Shown: positions 22,178 through 36,049, counted from the first letter of the stretch. The stretch is 64,000 nucleotides of DNA from Sinonovacula constricta (GCA_007844125.1 CM017571.1:26068940-26132939), one strand, 5' to 3'. Notes: generated by a model not told the origin, from the sequence alone. Numbers and translations: made by a program.

Positions 22178-22671
22178 TAAGAGGTGGTATTAGGTAGTCT
22201 GTTTTTTCTCATACACCAAATAAATAACATTAACTAAAAAGAATCCATGACATACTGTTCATGGATGTCCTACAACTGTGTGAAACATGAATTATGACAC
22301 CCCACTTGTCATTACATACATTCATTTCCTATCTAAACCAATCTGCACTGTTAGCTATTTTTGAATAAATAAAACCTTAGAATCCTGTACTTTAAAGATC
22401 ACTTTATATCATCATCTTGATAATCAGCTTTGATGCTGATATCAGTTTTAAGCATAAATCCTCTACATTTTATTAATAGCTTTGAAGAGAAAAACATTTA
22501 GTATGATTTATTTCAATATTATGTACTGTCTTACAAATGAAATAGTCTTAAAATCACTTGTACTCTGACTAAGTATGAGCTTATGCAGAAATTATGACAA
22601 TAATTTACAAAATATAAGTGAGATATTGTTGTGATATAGGCAATATGTTGGATACCACCTTATGGTGCCTT
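22178..22671. mobile_element. TTAA-type MITE, copy 2
   Basis: The diverged left end AGGTGGTATTAGGTAGTCTG and right end TTGGATACCACCTTA form an imperfect inverted repeat. The body shares TCCTATCT..CTGCA and GATCACTTTATATCATCAT with the other copies. Confidence 0.65.
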
Positions 22672-22799
22672 GATGGTTTTTCTCAGACAATTGTTGGGGG
22701 CTTCTTGTGCCAGTTATATCTCTGTAGAGTCAACATGACAACAGTGCATATGGATTATTATCTTAAATCATAATGATAAAAAAACAACAGAAAATATTC

Positions 22800-23440
22800 C
22801 ATTTGTTGAAGTTTTATAGTATATTCTTTTTGTTAAAGCCTTGCTGTATATTCGTTCAAGCTTTAGAATGATTTTATGTGCGTTAATGTTGCATAACAAA
22901 TATGTATGTTTTGTTAAAGCTTTTCAGTAGTCTTGTTGTGAAAATGTTGCAAATAAAAATGCATTTCACTTGCATCAACATTGCATTAGTGATCTTGTGG
23001 CCACATGGTTAGAATAACCACCTTGTTACTACTCAGATTGACATTGTCTGGGTTCAAGTAGTAGGTGTAAACATAAATGTGGGCAGGTTTGTTGCTGACA
23101 GACAGAGCATTGGTGCTTCTACCTAGACACTGGTCAGGGGGTTTAACACCACCACTAATAGCTTAAAGTCACTAATATGACCATAATTATTGTCCTGCTG
23201 AGATATTGTTAAAATAAAAGCATTGCAATATTTTCTTTTTGTTAAAGCATTGCAATATTTTCTTTTTGTTAAAGCATTGAAGTATTTTCTTGTTAATCAA
23301 GTTTTGTAGGTTTTTCTTTTTGTTAAAGCATTGCATTATTTTCTTTTCATTAAAGAAATGGAATTTGTTCCTTTTTATGAAAGCATTGCATCTTTTTATT
23401 TTTTATAAAGCATTGATTTTCTTTTTGTTGACGCATTGCA
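22800..23440 (+). repeat. Degenerate GTTAAAGCATTGCA array
   Basis: Units of TTTTCTTTTTGTTAAAGCAT then TGCAATA, regular at 23215-23440 and loose before that. It resumes at 24577-24665 beyond the Helentron-like element. Single look-alikes are at 24940 and 27700. Confidence 0.7.
22990..23210 (+). mobile_element. SINE B, diverged copy
   Basis: GGGTTCAAGTAG (B box-like), GGTGCTTCTACCTAGACACT, AATATGACCATAATTATTGT match the family in order. Confidence 0.55.
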
Positions 23441-23445
23441 TTTTT

Positions 23446-24575
23446 TAGCTCACCTGAGCACAACGTGCTCAAGGGGAGCTTTTGTGATACCGCTTCGTCC
23501 GGCGTCCGTCGTTCGTGGTCCGTCGTCAACATTTACCTTGTGAACACACTAGAGGCCACAATTTTTATCCAATCTTCATCAAACTTGGTCAGAATGTTTG
23601 TCTGCATGAAATCTTGGATGAGTTCATTATTGGGTCACCTGGGGTCAAAAAGTAGGTCATGAGGTCAAATTTTAGGAAAAGCTTGTGAACACACTAGAGA
23701 CCACATTTATAGCCCAATCTTCACCAAACTTGGTCAGAATGTTTGTCTGCATGAAATCTTGGATGAGTTCCTAACTGGGTCACGTGGGGTGAAAAAGTAG
23801 GTCACTAGGTCAAATCGTAGAAAAAGCTTGTGAACACACTAGAGGCCACATTTATAGCCTAATCTTCACCAACCTTGGTCAGAATGTTTGTCTGCATGAA
23901 ATCTTGGATGAGTTCGTAACTGGGTCACGTGGGGTCAAAAAGTAGGTCACTAGGTCAAAACTTAGAAAAAGCTTGTGAACACACTAGAGACCACATTTAT
24001 AGCCCAATCTTCAGCAAACTTAGTCAGAATGTTTGTCTACATGAAATCTTGGATGAGTTTGTAACTTGGGGTCAAAAGTTGGGGTCAAAAGTTTGTCACG
24101 TGGGGTCAAAAAATAGGTCACTAGGTCAAATCTTAGAAAAAGCTTGTGAACACACTAGAGACCACATTTATAGCCCAATCTTCACCAAACTTGGTCAGAA
24201 TGTTTGTCTGCATGAAATCTTGGATTATTTTGTCACTGGGTCACGTGGGGTCTTAAAGTAGGTCACTAGGTAAAATTTTAGAAAAAGCTTGTGAAAACAC
24301 TTAAGAGGCTACATTGATGGCCCAGTCTTCACCAAAATTGACCATCATGTTTGCCAGTATGAAATCTTACATATGTTTTGAAGTGAGTCATGTGGATTCA
24401 GTAGGTTACTTGGTAAAATTTTAGAAAATGTTATCAACCCAGTGGCCACACTAATGGTCCGATCTTCACCAAAGATTTCTTAAGTAAATAACTCTTAATT
24501 ACTTGATGCCAGATTTGAGCCTACTTAAAGCCTGTGTCATCAGGTGAGCGATTAAGGGCCATCATGGCCCTTTTG
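23446..24575 (+). mobile_element. Helentron-like non-autonomous element, copy 3
   Basis: Begins TTAGCTCACCTGAGCACAAC and ends TCAGGTGAGCGATTAAGGGC, CATCATGGCCCTTTTGT with an 8-bp-arm hairpin AGGGCCAT-C-ATGGCCCT. It holds about six internal 144-bp units. It is inserted in a GTTAAAGCATTGCA array whose units lie on both sides. Confidence 0.8.
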
Positions 24576-26205
24576 TTTTTATTTTGTTAAACATTACAAT
24601 ATATATTTTAAGCATTGAAATAGATTCTAGTAGATTGTTTTTGTTAAGGCATTGATTTATTTATTTTATACCTGTAAAGAGCAACAGTCTTTTTTGCCTT
24701 CTGTTTGTTTGTCCACCGCAATACTGTCTGCCCGCTCCATTTTTGTATCTCCGTCATTACTTCTATGTTATTTACTTCACTTTAATCATTCTTCTCAATC
24801 TTGTATATTAAGGTGTTTCCTGCATAAAATTAACAACCTGAACCAATAAGGTCAGGGTCATTTTAAAGGTCATATTAAGGGTTATTGTGTCTTCAGGGGC
24901 AGTGATATTTTTTGTTGTTTTACCGTGCAAAATATTTTTTTGTTAAAAATATTGCAATTTTTTCTGTAAGTAAATGTAAATTCAATATAAGTGTGTCTTT
25001 TTTGTATATATTAGATGTATGTATGTATATGGTATGTGTTGAACATATAGTCTTGATTAATGTCTTTTACACAGAATTCATACCTTAACAAAAGGACTAA
25101 CCTGTAATGTATCGTTCCTTAACATGTATTTTTACAATTACTTATATATTATAATATTTCTAACCATTCCAGTTAAGGTTGATCAAAATTTAATTTCCTG
25201 TATGTTCTTATTTTATAAGCATTAATAATTTCATTGTATTCCATTATTATTACAAATTTTAGTCATTAAATAAATACAAACAAAAACTAATAAAAATGAC
25301 ATTATTTTAAATTTCATATTTATATTTATTTATATTTATGTATGTGTACTTTTTGAAATGCAAAATTTCACTTATTGAGCTTCTTAAATATACTTCTTCT
25401 GCATTACAAAAATCATGCTGCCTAAAATCCTGGAGTTTTAAAATAGATTATTTTTGCTAAAGCTTTACATGTATCATTCAACTTGTGCTAAGCGTTACAT
25501 GTTACGGGTGACAACTGTCATGTAATCTGTTAGATCAGGTCCATTCCAAGAATTGCTTCTTTATGATCTTATGATTCATCAAACGTTTTCTGCAGCAACA
25601 GTCAACTTAAAAAAAACATTTTTTTCTTTAGTATTTCTTTAATTGAAAACAAATATATCCTTTAAGTGTTGCACCATATATTAAAATTTGAAAAGGCCTG
25701 ACAAAGGTATTCAAATGCCAGTCAAATATGAAAGTTACTTACATAAAGAATAAGACGACATAACATATAATAGAGAAACCCAAAAGTACATCCTTAAAAC
25801 AGTCAACAAATAAAAGGGCCAACTGCGATGTCTAAACCACTTTAAAGTGTTCTAATCTTGCACTTTCTGAAAGATTTCCCAAATACAAGCAGTGAAAGAA
25901 AACAGATCCATTGGAAAGAAAAAGTGATGACATATACTTAAATCTAAAAATGGATGTTATAAATTTTATTTGAATGAGTGGAGCAGTGTTATTTTTTATT
26001 AGAACAGCAACACAAATTTTCAGATTTTCACAGAAATCATTGCCATAAATATTTGAATCTATGACAAAAATCGCCAGAGAAGTTTGAACAATTGTAGCAT
26101 CAGATTCATGTCTAGATGGAATTTATAACCAGTGTCCAATGTACGTCAAGTGAAAATACATGTTAATCCTGACATGACCATTCTGCAGATTGTGATCAAC
26201 AGTTG

Positions 26206-26470
26206 CTGTCGGGCATTAAACGCCTAGCTGTTACTTTGGCCCCACCTACCTCTCATCGGTATCACAGTTGCAGTTAGGCATTCAACGCCTGGCTGTTACT
26301 TTTGCCCCACCTACCTCTCATCCGTATCACAGTTGCGGTCAGGCATTCAACGCCTGGCTGTTACTCTCGCTCCCCCCACCTCTTATGTGCGTTACAGTTG
26401 CAATCAGACATTTAATGCATGGCTGTTGCTCTCTAGCTCCCCCCACCTCTCATGCATACCACACTTTAGT
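26206..26470 (+). repeat. 65-bp tandem repeat, four units
   Basis: GGCATTCAACGCCTGGCTGT, then CCCACCTACCTCTCAT and TATCACAGTTGC repeated four times with increasing divergence. It is GC-rich compared with its surroundings. Confidence 0.85.
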
Positions 26471-26829
26471 GTCCTTAGACATCAATCAAAATGGCTCATT
26501 TCTATCTTCTATCATCAATTATCAGTAGTTGGAGAGAAAAAAGTGGCACAGTCAATAAATGCATTGGCATTATACCTCCATAACATGTCAGGTTGAATGT
26601 GAAGGGTTTGCTTAATCAGTTCATAGAGACATCTATTTACAAACATGCTGATGTTCACAAAGATTGAGGTGTTTGACACATCCAAATTCATTGTATTCTC
26701 CTTCAAAGAAAAATGTGCTTTAAAGAAAAATGTGCCTATTGTTGCAGATGGATGTCGATTAGTAGGTCACTGTGTCTGATTGATAAGTAAAGATTGCCTT
26801 AACCCAGTGTAGGGAAGTTAAGTATCTCA

Positions 26830-27620
26830 TGAGTAGATGACCTTCTTTTGGGCATAAGTTATGCAAATGACAAGGTCACGGCAGCATTGAATCCGATTTT
26901 TGTTTCCAATTGATATTTTAAGAATGTACAAGCCCACAATCCTTACAGTGAGTAGGAATATTGGTCATGGCAATAAGATGACCCCTATATAACTTAATAA
27001 AAATCTTCAATGTAACTATGATTCCCATCAATAACTAGAGATTTTCTTAGCCCTGACTCCTCAAACTTGGTAGGGGTTATTCTGTCTGGACAAGCTTTTT
27101 TTTAATTTGGGTTTATTGGTGTAAAAGTCACAGTGACTTGAACATGATCTTTCTTTTTTTTTTATGTTGATATGATCGATATGTATGACTCACACTCTAT
27201 AAACATAGTACGGACATTGGTCATGATGAATAGAGTCCTCTGTTTGGTTTTGGTGGCATATGGGTCAAGGACACATTGACTTTGAATGTGATTTTTGTTT
27301 AATCAACATTTACAGACTGTAAGCCCACAATCCTTCGTCTGAGTAGGCACATGGGTCATGGCAAGTAGATGACCCAATTTTGGTATTTGTGGGACAGGGG
27401 TCACTGTTGCACTAGCTTTCATTGGGATAACTTAAAAGCTCTTCAATGTGATTATGTTTTTTGATTGAAAACTATAGATTGCCTCAGCTGACTTTGGTCA
27501 AACTTTGTGTGCACATTGGTTATGATATGAAGATGAACATTTAAGATTTTGGTGCTCAGTGGTGCAAAGGTCAAGGTCATTGTGACTTTTAAAGTGACTT
27601 TTTTGAAAGCCCTGAAGTAT
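26830..27620 (+). repeat. Degenerate repeat of about 190 or 380 bp
   Basis: AAGCCCACAATCCTTACAGT, GAGTAGG, TTGGTCATGGCAATAAGATG at 26930 recurs at 27320 as AAGCCCACAATCCTTCGTCT, GTCATGGCAAGTAGATGACC. Half-period look-alikes lie around 27050, 27200 and 27500. Confidence 0.6.
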
Positions 27621-28435
27621 ATTCTTGAGGTTTTATTATTGCTATATAATATTTCTTGAATATTTTGCAAATTATTTGTATTGCAGTTTATTTAAAGGTG
27701 TTGCAACATTTTTTTGTTAAAGCTTTTTGTTAAGCAACATTATAGTTTACACTGAATAAACCACTTTAACTCATCAAAAAACAGAACAGAATTTACACCA
27801 AAATATGTTTGTGGCATTTATTTTCCCAACAACAAAGCAGTCATTTGTTACTAACTTGAAGCAGATACTGTGCAGCCTTCATTGTGTATAGCATGTAGCT
27901 TACAGCTGGCATGTTAAATTTTGAATTTGAGTTCAGAAAAGCAATTGGAAATATTATTTTGTCCTAACTGATAGATTTTCTGTTAAATTGGAGAATTCTT
28001 TTTTTTCCATTTGAATTATGGCCAAAAAGTATGAAAATGAGGGAAAAATCCCTTGAACAGTTTTTGACATGCATGTATGTCAGAACTTTTGCTATAAATA
28101 TCTAATGAACTTATATAAATTCCCTCTCTGAGAAAGATGAGGCTAGTATTGAACTTATTAATGACTGAGAATGGCAAATGTTTAAGGAGAAACGTTTTAC
28201 TTACAGAATAACATTAAGGAAAACATGCAAGCTTAACATATGAATGTAACTCAGAAAAGTAAAAAAGATAAAACATTATTTTTGTTGATAGCATGGGTGA
28301 ATTTCTATGGATTTAACAGTAAAGCAACCAAAAACAACATACATTGTGGAAACAAAATAAAGCTTTTGTAAGATGTTAAATAGGAATATGTATTCATTAA
28401 AAAATCATTTTTATGTAAATAATTTTGAAATTTTT

Positions 28436-28850
28436 AACTCACTGGGTGGGGTCAGGTCCTCCACTGGGTGGGTGCAGATCCCTCACTGGGTGGGGTGCAG
28501 ATCCCTCACTGGGTGGGGTCAGGTCCTCCACTGGGTGGGTGCAGATCCCTCACTGGGTGGGGTCAGGTCCTCCACTGGGTGGGTGCAGATCCCTCACTGG
28601 GTGGGGTCAGGTCCTCCACTGGGTAGGTGCAGATCCCTCACTGGGTAGGGTCAGGTCCTTCACTGGGTGGGTGCAGATCCCTCACTGGGTGGGGTCAGGT
28701 CCTTCACTGGGTGGATGCAGGACCCTCACTGGGTGGGTTCAGGTCCCTCACTAGATAGATTCAGGTCACCCACTGGGTGGGTTAAGGTCCCTCACTGGAT
28801 GGATCCAGGACCCTCACTGGGTTGGTTCAGGTCCCGCTCTAGGTGAAAAC
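28436..28850 (+). repeat. 22-bp minisatellite with 44-bp dimer order
   Basis: CACTGGGTGGGTGCAGATCC alternates with CACTGGGTGGGGTCAGGTCC, so the true period in the left part is 44 bp; the right end is more diverged. About 18 units. Confidence 0.9.
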
Positions 28851-29394
28851 TTAATGTTGTGAGGACCAGCAGATCTGCTGGGGTCTGGATACTAGTTTGC
28901 AATCTTCCAATAATGATAAAGTTAAATTTTGCTTTAATTACCATAATATCACTTCCATTTAATTAAAAAAATCAAACCAAAAGCCAATAGTTTCCAAAAA
29001 TTAAAATTGGTGTAAATGTACATCTAGTTATATATTGCAAGACAAAAGACATGCATACAACTGTAGTTCAGTGTATTTAATGTCATTGTATTGTAAGGCA
29101 TATAAACCTTACTTATTGTTGTTGGTTGATGTAAGAACCTGTTTAAATACTTTTATTAAGATTATCTTAGGCAGTTTGGGTACAAGTAAAAAATTATTTC
29201 TTTTTTTTCCAGAAATTTCCTCTACCAGTAACAACACTGGACAGCTCTGGGATTTCTATGTATATGTATCTTCTTCCCATTCTCTTACGTTACAGTTTTT
29301 GTTCATGCCTACCTTTCAGAATCTGATAGTGTCACAAACAAAATGTTGTTAAATGTTGTTATTTATAAAGTAGACCCACAATTCACCATATGCT

Positions 29395-29712
29395 TCACTG
29401 CACCTGGTAGTGTAATTGGTAGAGCACCGGCTCCAGGTGTGGGAGGCCCCGGGTTCAGTCAAGGCCACGACATACCTATCACTCATAATGGTAGGGGTAT
29501 AGCTCTGTTGCTTGCACTCAAGCAAATATAAAGGTAGTTCCCTCACCTGTTGTCCCATATTATGTCAGGATAATATGACTGGGTATGTTATTTTGCAAGA
29601 TGTTCACAGCAGGCTAATAAACAGTGAAGGTAGCCCTATATCTGCTTCAAGTGGACATTGTCTACAGATAACTGAAATACTGTTGGTGGGATGATAACCC
29701 CAATAAACAAAC
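29395..29712 (+). mobile_element. SINE A, fullest copy
   Basis: Head GGTAGTGTAATTGGTAGAGC (A box) and CCGGGTTCAGTC (B box), then GCTTGCACTCAAGCAAATAT, ATGTCAGGATAATATGACTG, AACAGTGAAGGTAGCC, CAGATAACTGAAAT and AATAAACAAAC. It is too long and unfoldable to be a tRNA gene. Confidence 0.7.
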
Positions 29713-29878
29713 TACATGCTCTACACTTACACTGATTGGATAATCTGGTTTATATTTACAGACCCACCTTTTTGGAACCATCAATTACTGGTACTGTTTG
29801 GCACCAGCTGTCATGGTAATGTGGTTGTATGATTATTTACTTGTTTGTTATGCAAACAGTTTTTTATTTTGTCCGCAG

Positions 29879-29979
29879 AATGTTGACCTTCCTGACTCAA
29901 TGACACCCGAGATGAAACAGTTACTCGAAGGTTTACTAAAACGAGACGTAGAGGAGAGACTGGGCTGTATGGGACGAGG
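29879..29979 (+). CDS. GRK2: GRK2-like kinase, coding exon 5 (end of C-lobe)
   Basis: Encodes window residues 162-194 plus two bases of Gly195. It reads [20 protein letters not shown] then [14 protein letters not shown]. This is the GRK2 segment VELPDS...LLEGLLQRDV...RLGC, the last helices of the kinase C-lobe, with the conserved Arg of the RDVxxRLGC motif. The acceptor is GTCCGCAG and the donor is GTAGGT. It follows an 8934-bp intron that contains a candidate 24-nt in-phase microexon at 21439-21462, which would insert eight residues just before this exon. Confidence 0.95.
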
Positions 29980-31774
29980 GTAGGTCACATGACATCTTGT
30001 TACCCTTGTCATAAACATTTCAGGATATTTATCTCCGAGCATAAAGTTTTTTCAAGCCATTTGTTCATACATATGCCATTTTATGTCTTTTTTTTCTTCT
30101 TAAAATGTATATAACTAAGGGTTTATTTGAAGGCTTGTTTAGACTAAAATCTAGAATTATTTGTTGAAATTGTATAAATAATACACTAAACTGTTTATTA
30201 AACGACTTGGATAAATTTTCAAAATAAACTAAATAAGTACAAGTACAATAAATGACAGGGTTAACCCCTTCCCAGCTGTATATATGGACGTCCAGAATAC
30301 TGGAGAGTATTAGTTGTATTTAATTGGCCCTGGTACCATGCTGAGTCAATCTTCTTTTTTTTCAAGTTCTCATTGTAGATAAACCAGTTTATGCAGACTT
30401 CATTTTACTACTTATGTCACTGTATCATGAAAGTTTTATTTTTCCAACTTTTGCCAACAAGAGTTTTAAGTATGTTTATGCTGTCTTTGACAGTGTTGTT
30501 TTACTACTTTCAGTTTCATTATTTTGTAATGCATCATCAGAAATAGAAAGTGTTAACTTGACAGTTGCATCTCTAGGACTGTCTAAACCACATTTATCTG
30601 TAATATAAAGGTCTATTTGCACATAATTCAGTGATATTTGAGGTGCATTTCTGCATCTTAGTAGCTCCATTTCTTGCAGTCAAGTAGCAAATAGCACAAA
30701 CAATGTGTTTGCAAAATAAATCTAGGAAAATTGTCCATTTTTCTGATTTTTTTTTCAAAACAAGCAAATAGGGATGATAATATTATGAGTGTCTGATCTG
30801 ACAGGAACTTAATAAAAAAAAGTTAAACAGTGTTGTGTCATCTTTTAAAATTGATTTAAAAAGAGACAATTATAAACATTTGCAAGGTATGTACTTGTAT
30901 TGGTCTTGTGTGGTATTGCCAGTAAGACACTAAACTATTATTTTTTGTGTGCACGTTTTTGTTGTTTCAGCATGGAAATATAGGTATTAGTTATTTTAAC
31001 TTGTTCTAGTGTTAATGTATTCAGACATGTTTTATTTATTCTTGGAGGAAAGCTAGAGAGAGTCTTTAAGAACATCCAACTCTGATACTATTTTTGTATT
31101 GTTTATTGTCTTCTCAAGTTGAGAGCTGGTAAAAAACAAAGATAGATTGTATTGTTAAAACCCAAACTAGCATTGGTGGTTGCATGTTATTCATGTAGAC
31201 TAAATAATTCCCAGAAAATAAGTATCCTGTTTTAAGCACCATTCTAGTATGCCTGTAGCCATCACACTGTCTCCATATTGAACAGAACTACTGGCCCTCT
31301 CCTGTATACCACACATCCAGTAAGGAACAAAGCAATACTGTATGGTTTGTCTGCAATAGATAGCACGTTTTTTACTTTGTCTTTATTTCTTGTTACCCCT
31401 TTAACTATCAGAAATTGTTTAAAGGTTTAAACCATGTATAATAATAGAAAAGTTTTGTTCATTTCTGATAAAGTTGGAAGGTTGTCATATTAAAATACCT
31501 TGAGCTGGTAAAGATAATGTTTTAGGGTTATATTTTCTACATATGTACTGTAAATACACAGAAAATAAAAAATAAGATTTTTAGCCCTTAGTCCTAAGTT
31601 TTCCAAGGCTTTCTTTTATATAAGAGAAAGCCGTGGAAAGTACAAGAATGCAGAAAATGTCTTCATGTAGAAATAAATCAATACTATTTGGTTTGTCTGC
31701 TATAGATAGTCTCTCATTTACTTGTCTTTTTTCGCCTCATGCCCAATGCTATTATCTGGTAATCACTTCTGGTA

Positions 31775-33425
31775 GATGTCAGATAATCAGACTTGCTGAT
31801 ACATGGAATGGGCCTTTGGGGCAGCAAATCTTACTTTTGGGGCAGAAATCAGACTTGATGAAATGAGGAAGGCCCTTTGCGTCAGCAAACCTTATTTCTT
31901 GGGTTTGAATCCGACTTGATGATATGAGGAATGGGTCCTTTTGGGGCAGCAAATCTTACTTCTTGGACTGGAATCCGACATGATCATATGAGGAATGGGT
32001 CCTTTTGGGCATCAAATCATACTTCTTTGACTGGAATCCGACATGATCATATGAGGAATGGGTCCTTTTGGGCATAAAATCATACTTCTTGGACTGGAAT
32101 CCGACTTGATGATATGAGGAATGAGTTTTTGGGGCAGCAAATCTTACTTCTTGGGTTGGAATCTGACATGATGATATGAGGAATGAGCCTTTGGGGCAGC
32201 AAATCTTACTTGTTGGGATTGAGTCTGACATGATGATATGAGGAATGGGTCCTTTTGGGCATCAAATCATACTTCTTGGACTGGAATCCGACTTGATGAT
32301 ATGAGGAATGAGCCTTTTGGGCAGCAAATCTTACTTCTTGGACTGGAATCAGAGTTGATATGAGGAATGAGTCTTTGGGGCAGCAAATCTTACTTCTTGG
32401 GTTGGAATCTGACTTGATGATATGAGGAATGAGCCTTTGGGGCAGCAAATCTTACTTGTTGGGATTGAGTCTGACATGATGATATGAGGAATGGGTCCTT
32501 TTGGGCATCAAATCATACTTCTTGGACTGGAATCCGACTTGATGATATGAGGAATGAGCCTTTTGGGCAGCAAATCTTACTTCTTGGACTGGAATCAGAG
32601 TTGATATGAGGAATGAGTCTTTGGGGCAGCAAATCTTACTTCTTGGGTTGGAATCTGACTTGATGATATGAGGAATGAGCCTTTGGGGCAGCAAATCTTA
32701 CTTGTTGGGATTGAGTCTGACATGATGATATGAGGAATGGGTCCTTTTGGGCATCAAATCATACTTCTTGGACTGGAATCCGACTTGATGATATGAGGAA
32801 TGAGCCTTTTGGGCAGCAAATCTTACTTGTTGGGATTGAATCTGACATGATGATATGAGGAATGAGCCTTTTGGGCAGCAAATCTTACTTCTTGGGTTGG
32901 AATCTGACATGATGATATGAGGAATGAGCCTTTTGGGCAGCAAATCTTACTTCTTGGACTGGAATCAGAGTTGATATGAGGAATGAGTCTTTGGGGCAGC
33001 AAATCTTACTTCTTGGGTTGGAATCTGACTTGATGATATGAGGAATGAGCCTTTGGGGCAGCAAATCTTACTTGTTGGGATTGAGTCTGACATGATGATA
33101 TGAGGAATGGGCCTTTGGGGCAGCAAATCTTACTTCTTGGGTTGGAATCAGACTTGATATGAGGAATGGCCTTTTGGGCAGCAAATCTTACTTCTTGGAC
33201 TGGAATCAGACTTGATATGAGGAATGAGTCTTTGGGGCAGCAAATCTTACTTCTTGGACTAGAATCAGACTTGATATGAGGAATAAGCCTTTGGGGCAGC
33301 AAATCTTACTTGTTGGGCTTGAATCTGACTTGATGATATGAGGAATGAGCCTTTAGGGCAGCAAGTATTACTTCTTGGGCTGGAATCAGACTTGATGATC
33401 TGAGGATTGGACCTTCTGTTTGCCA
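31775..33425 (+). repeat. 62-bp array with a 246-bp higher-order period
   Basis: Units of GATGATATGAGGAATGAGCC, TTTGGGGCAGCAAATCTTAC, TTCTTGGGTTGGAATCTGAC. Two consecutive 246-bp blocks (starting near 32203 and 32449) appear identical and a third begins near 32695 before diverging. Minus-strand open frames of 80 residues recur at the same spacing and are repeat artefacts. Confidence 0.9.
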
Positions 33426-33709
33426 TCAGATAACTGTTCTAGTTTTATTTGTTACATTGAGATGATTCTAAAGTATTATTGTTGTTGTTTTTTTTGCAAA
33501 AAAAAATGCTTATAACACAGAACAATAGATAAAAAAATAACCTCTGATAAGTTTATGTGATCATCATGTCCTTAAAAAAATTGCATTATTTTTAAGTAAG
33601 AAATACTAATGCATTGCGACAGTTTTCAACTGTTTTAGCTACTCAAAACTCACCCACTCCACAGCATAGTGGAGCTTCACACTACTTATATTTGAAAATT
33701 GTCAGAGGA

Positions 33710-34725
33710 GATTTGGGGTTTTATGGCATACTAACACTTGCTGGTCATACATTGGTAAATATGATAAGGCTTTACAGCATACCAACACTTAATAAGTAAT
33801 ACGTTGGTAAATATGATAAGGTTTTATGGCATACAAACACTTGATAAGTCATATGTTGGTAAATATTATAGGTTTTACGGCATACCAACACATGATAGGT
33901 CTTACGTTGGTAAGTATAAGGTTTTACAGCATACAAACACTTGCTAGGTCATATGCTGGTAAATATGATAAGGTTTTATGGCATACAAACACTTGATAGG
34001 TCATACGTTGGTAAATATGATAAGGTTTTACAGCATACCAACACTTGATAAGTAATACGTTGGTAAATATTTTAGGTTTTACGGCATATCAATACTTGAT
34101 AGGTCACACGCTGGTAAATATGATAAGGTTTTACAGCATACCAACACTTGATAGGTCATACGTTGGTAAATATGATAAGGTTTTACGGCATACCAACACT
34201 TGATAGGTCATACGCTGGTAAATATGATAAGGTTTTACGGCATACCAACACTTGATAGGTCATACGTTGGTAAATATGATAAGGTTTTATGGCAAACAAA
34301 CACTTGATAGGTCATATGTTGGTAAATATGATGAGGTTTTATGGCATACCAGCACTTGATAGGTCATACGTTGGTAAATATGATAAGGTTTTACAGCATA
34401 AAACACTTGATAGGTCATATGTTTGTAAATATGATAAGGTTTTACAGCATACCAACACATGATAGGTCTTACGTTGGTAAGTATAAGGTTTTACAGCATA
34501 CAAACACTTGCTAGGTCATACCTTAGTAAATATGATAAGATTTTACAGCATACAAACACTTGATAGGTCATGCGCTGGTAAATATGATAAGGTTTTACGG
34601 CATACCAACACATAATAGGTGATACGTCGGTAAATATGATAAGGTTTTATGGCATACCAACACATGATAGGTCATATGCTGGTAAATATGATAGGGTTTT
34701 ATGGCATACCAACACATGATATCAG
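33710..34725 (+). repeat. 52-bp array
   Basis: About 19 units of GATAAGGTTTTACGGCATAC, CAACACTTGATAGGTCATAC, GTTGGTAAATAT, starting within 300 bp of the end of the 62-bp array. Confidence 0.9.
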
Positions 34726-36049
34726 GATAAAAATAAAATAGATGAGTAAAAATGTAAAAGTCTTTGAGGTTAAGATAATATAAGGTTAAGATAATGTAAA
34801 TAATAGCTGAAAACAGGTTAGGATAATAACGATTTTTTATTTTTATAAATTATTACTAACCTCTTTTAGGAAGCAAATAAGTTTATAATTGAATACAATC
34901 TTAACAGTTTGTTCATATTAAAATATCTTAACTGAATATGTTTTGTGTCAAAATAATGTACTAAAATATGGCTTACTGTTAGTGGTTCCTGGCAAGGAAA
35001 ACATTCAGGCTTAACTTCTCTTTGTACATCACTTTTAAACAATGCATTAATGTCAGAAAGTTTACACAATACTTGAAGCTCTGTTTGTTCTTTCTCTCAT
35101 GTATGCAATCTTAAATGCGACAAGAATGTTGGAGGAATTCCAGCAATTTAGATTTTTGTGAAGAAATGAAGGACTTAGCACAAGAAATATGTTTTAAGCT
35201 CTACTGGAGCTATTCATGGTCCTCTTGTTTGTGCCAGTTACCCTTTTTTTAGGTCTATTTCTTGAAAAACCAGATAGTTATTTCAACATTGGAACAATGG
35301 TTCCTTATCAACAGGGGAACACAAGTCAAAAAAGTAGATAGCTGAAAATAATTTTGGCAGAGTTGTACTGAGCGCTTTGTCTGTGGAAAGGTCTTGGTAT
35401 CTGTAGCTCTGGATGAAAGAAATCGGTCCTTTGGGATACAGTCAGTTCGATGAATGATTAATATGTTACTAATGAAGCAATTGTGTTGGATTTGTCTCCA
35501 CATGAATTCCCAAAGGTCATTTCTTTTGGTGTTTTTTTCATTAGTCTGTTTCTTGTCCTCTATCTAAGCAAACATCAAATAAATATTTGATGATTCAAAG
35601 ACTGATGGGTCAACAGAAAATTGTCCAAACTTGTGTTGGTGTTTTTTGCTGGAGAAGGTAAAAAAGTGATTCTGTTTTTTATTATTTAAGTTGATACTGT
35701 TATTTCTGTTATTTGAGTTTATAACCGAACAATGATTTTTTTGCCTTTATTATAAAACTTTATGCATATATTTAGTTTTTGTCATAAAAAGATATAAAAA
35801 ATATAGCCAGACTATAATTGTGGAATATAGAGAGGCAAAGAACAAATTTGCAATACACTAAATCTGACAAAATAGTTATATAAATAGTATGGATTGTTTT
35901 AGTTGTTTTTTTAGTATAAAGGAGATAATATATTGGCCACCGCTGTGCTGGGTTTGAAAAGTTTGTAATTCACAACAAAGTGAAAATGCAACTAATTAAA
36001 ATTGTGGTTAGTTGAGGCTTTATACATGTAGGAGCCATTTCTTCTTTTT

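Larger units (their letters stand above)
20945..29878 (+). other. GRK2 intron 4 (phase 0)
   Basis: GT-AG intron of 8934 bp. It holds the candidate microexon (21439-21462), TIR elements (21466-21713, 22178-22671), SINE B (22990-23210), a GTTAAAGCATTGCA array (22800-23440 and 24577-24665) split by a Helentron-like element (23446-24575), a 65-bp repeat (26206-26470), a degenerate repeat (26830-27620), a 22-bp minisatellite (28436-28850) and SINE A (29395-29712). 24670-26200 and 27740-28435 show nothing. Confidence 0.85.

Noticed and set aside
28373..28754. Gly/Trp-rich repeat peptides
   Set aside because: Overlapping frames of a 22-bp minisatellite, open in more than one frame.
29400..29470. 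Functional tRNA gene
   Set aside because: Part of a longer SINE A copy; base 33 is C and the stems have mismatches.
32206..33302. Series of 80-98 codon minus-strand frames with repeated peptides
   Set aside because: Products of the 62-bp array; spacing equals the 246-bp higher-order period and no signal of coding selection is visible.
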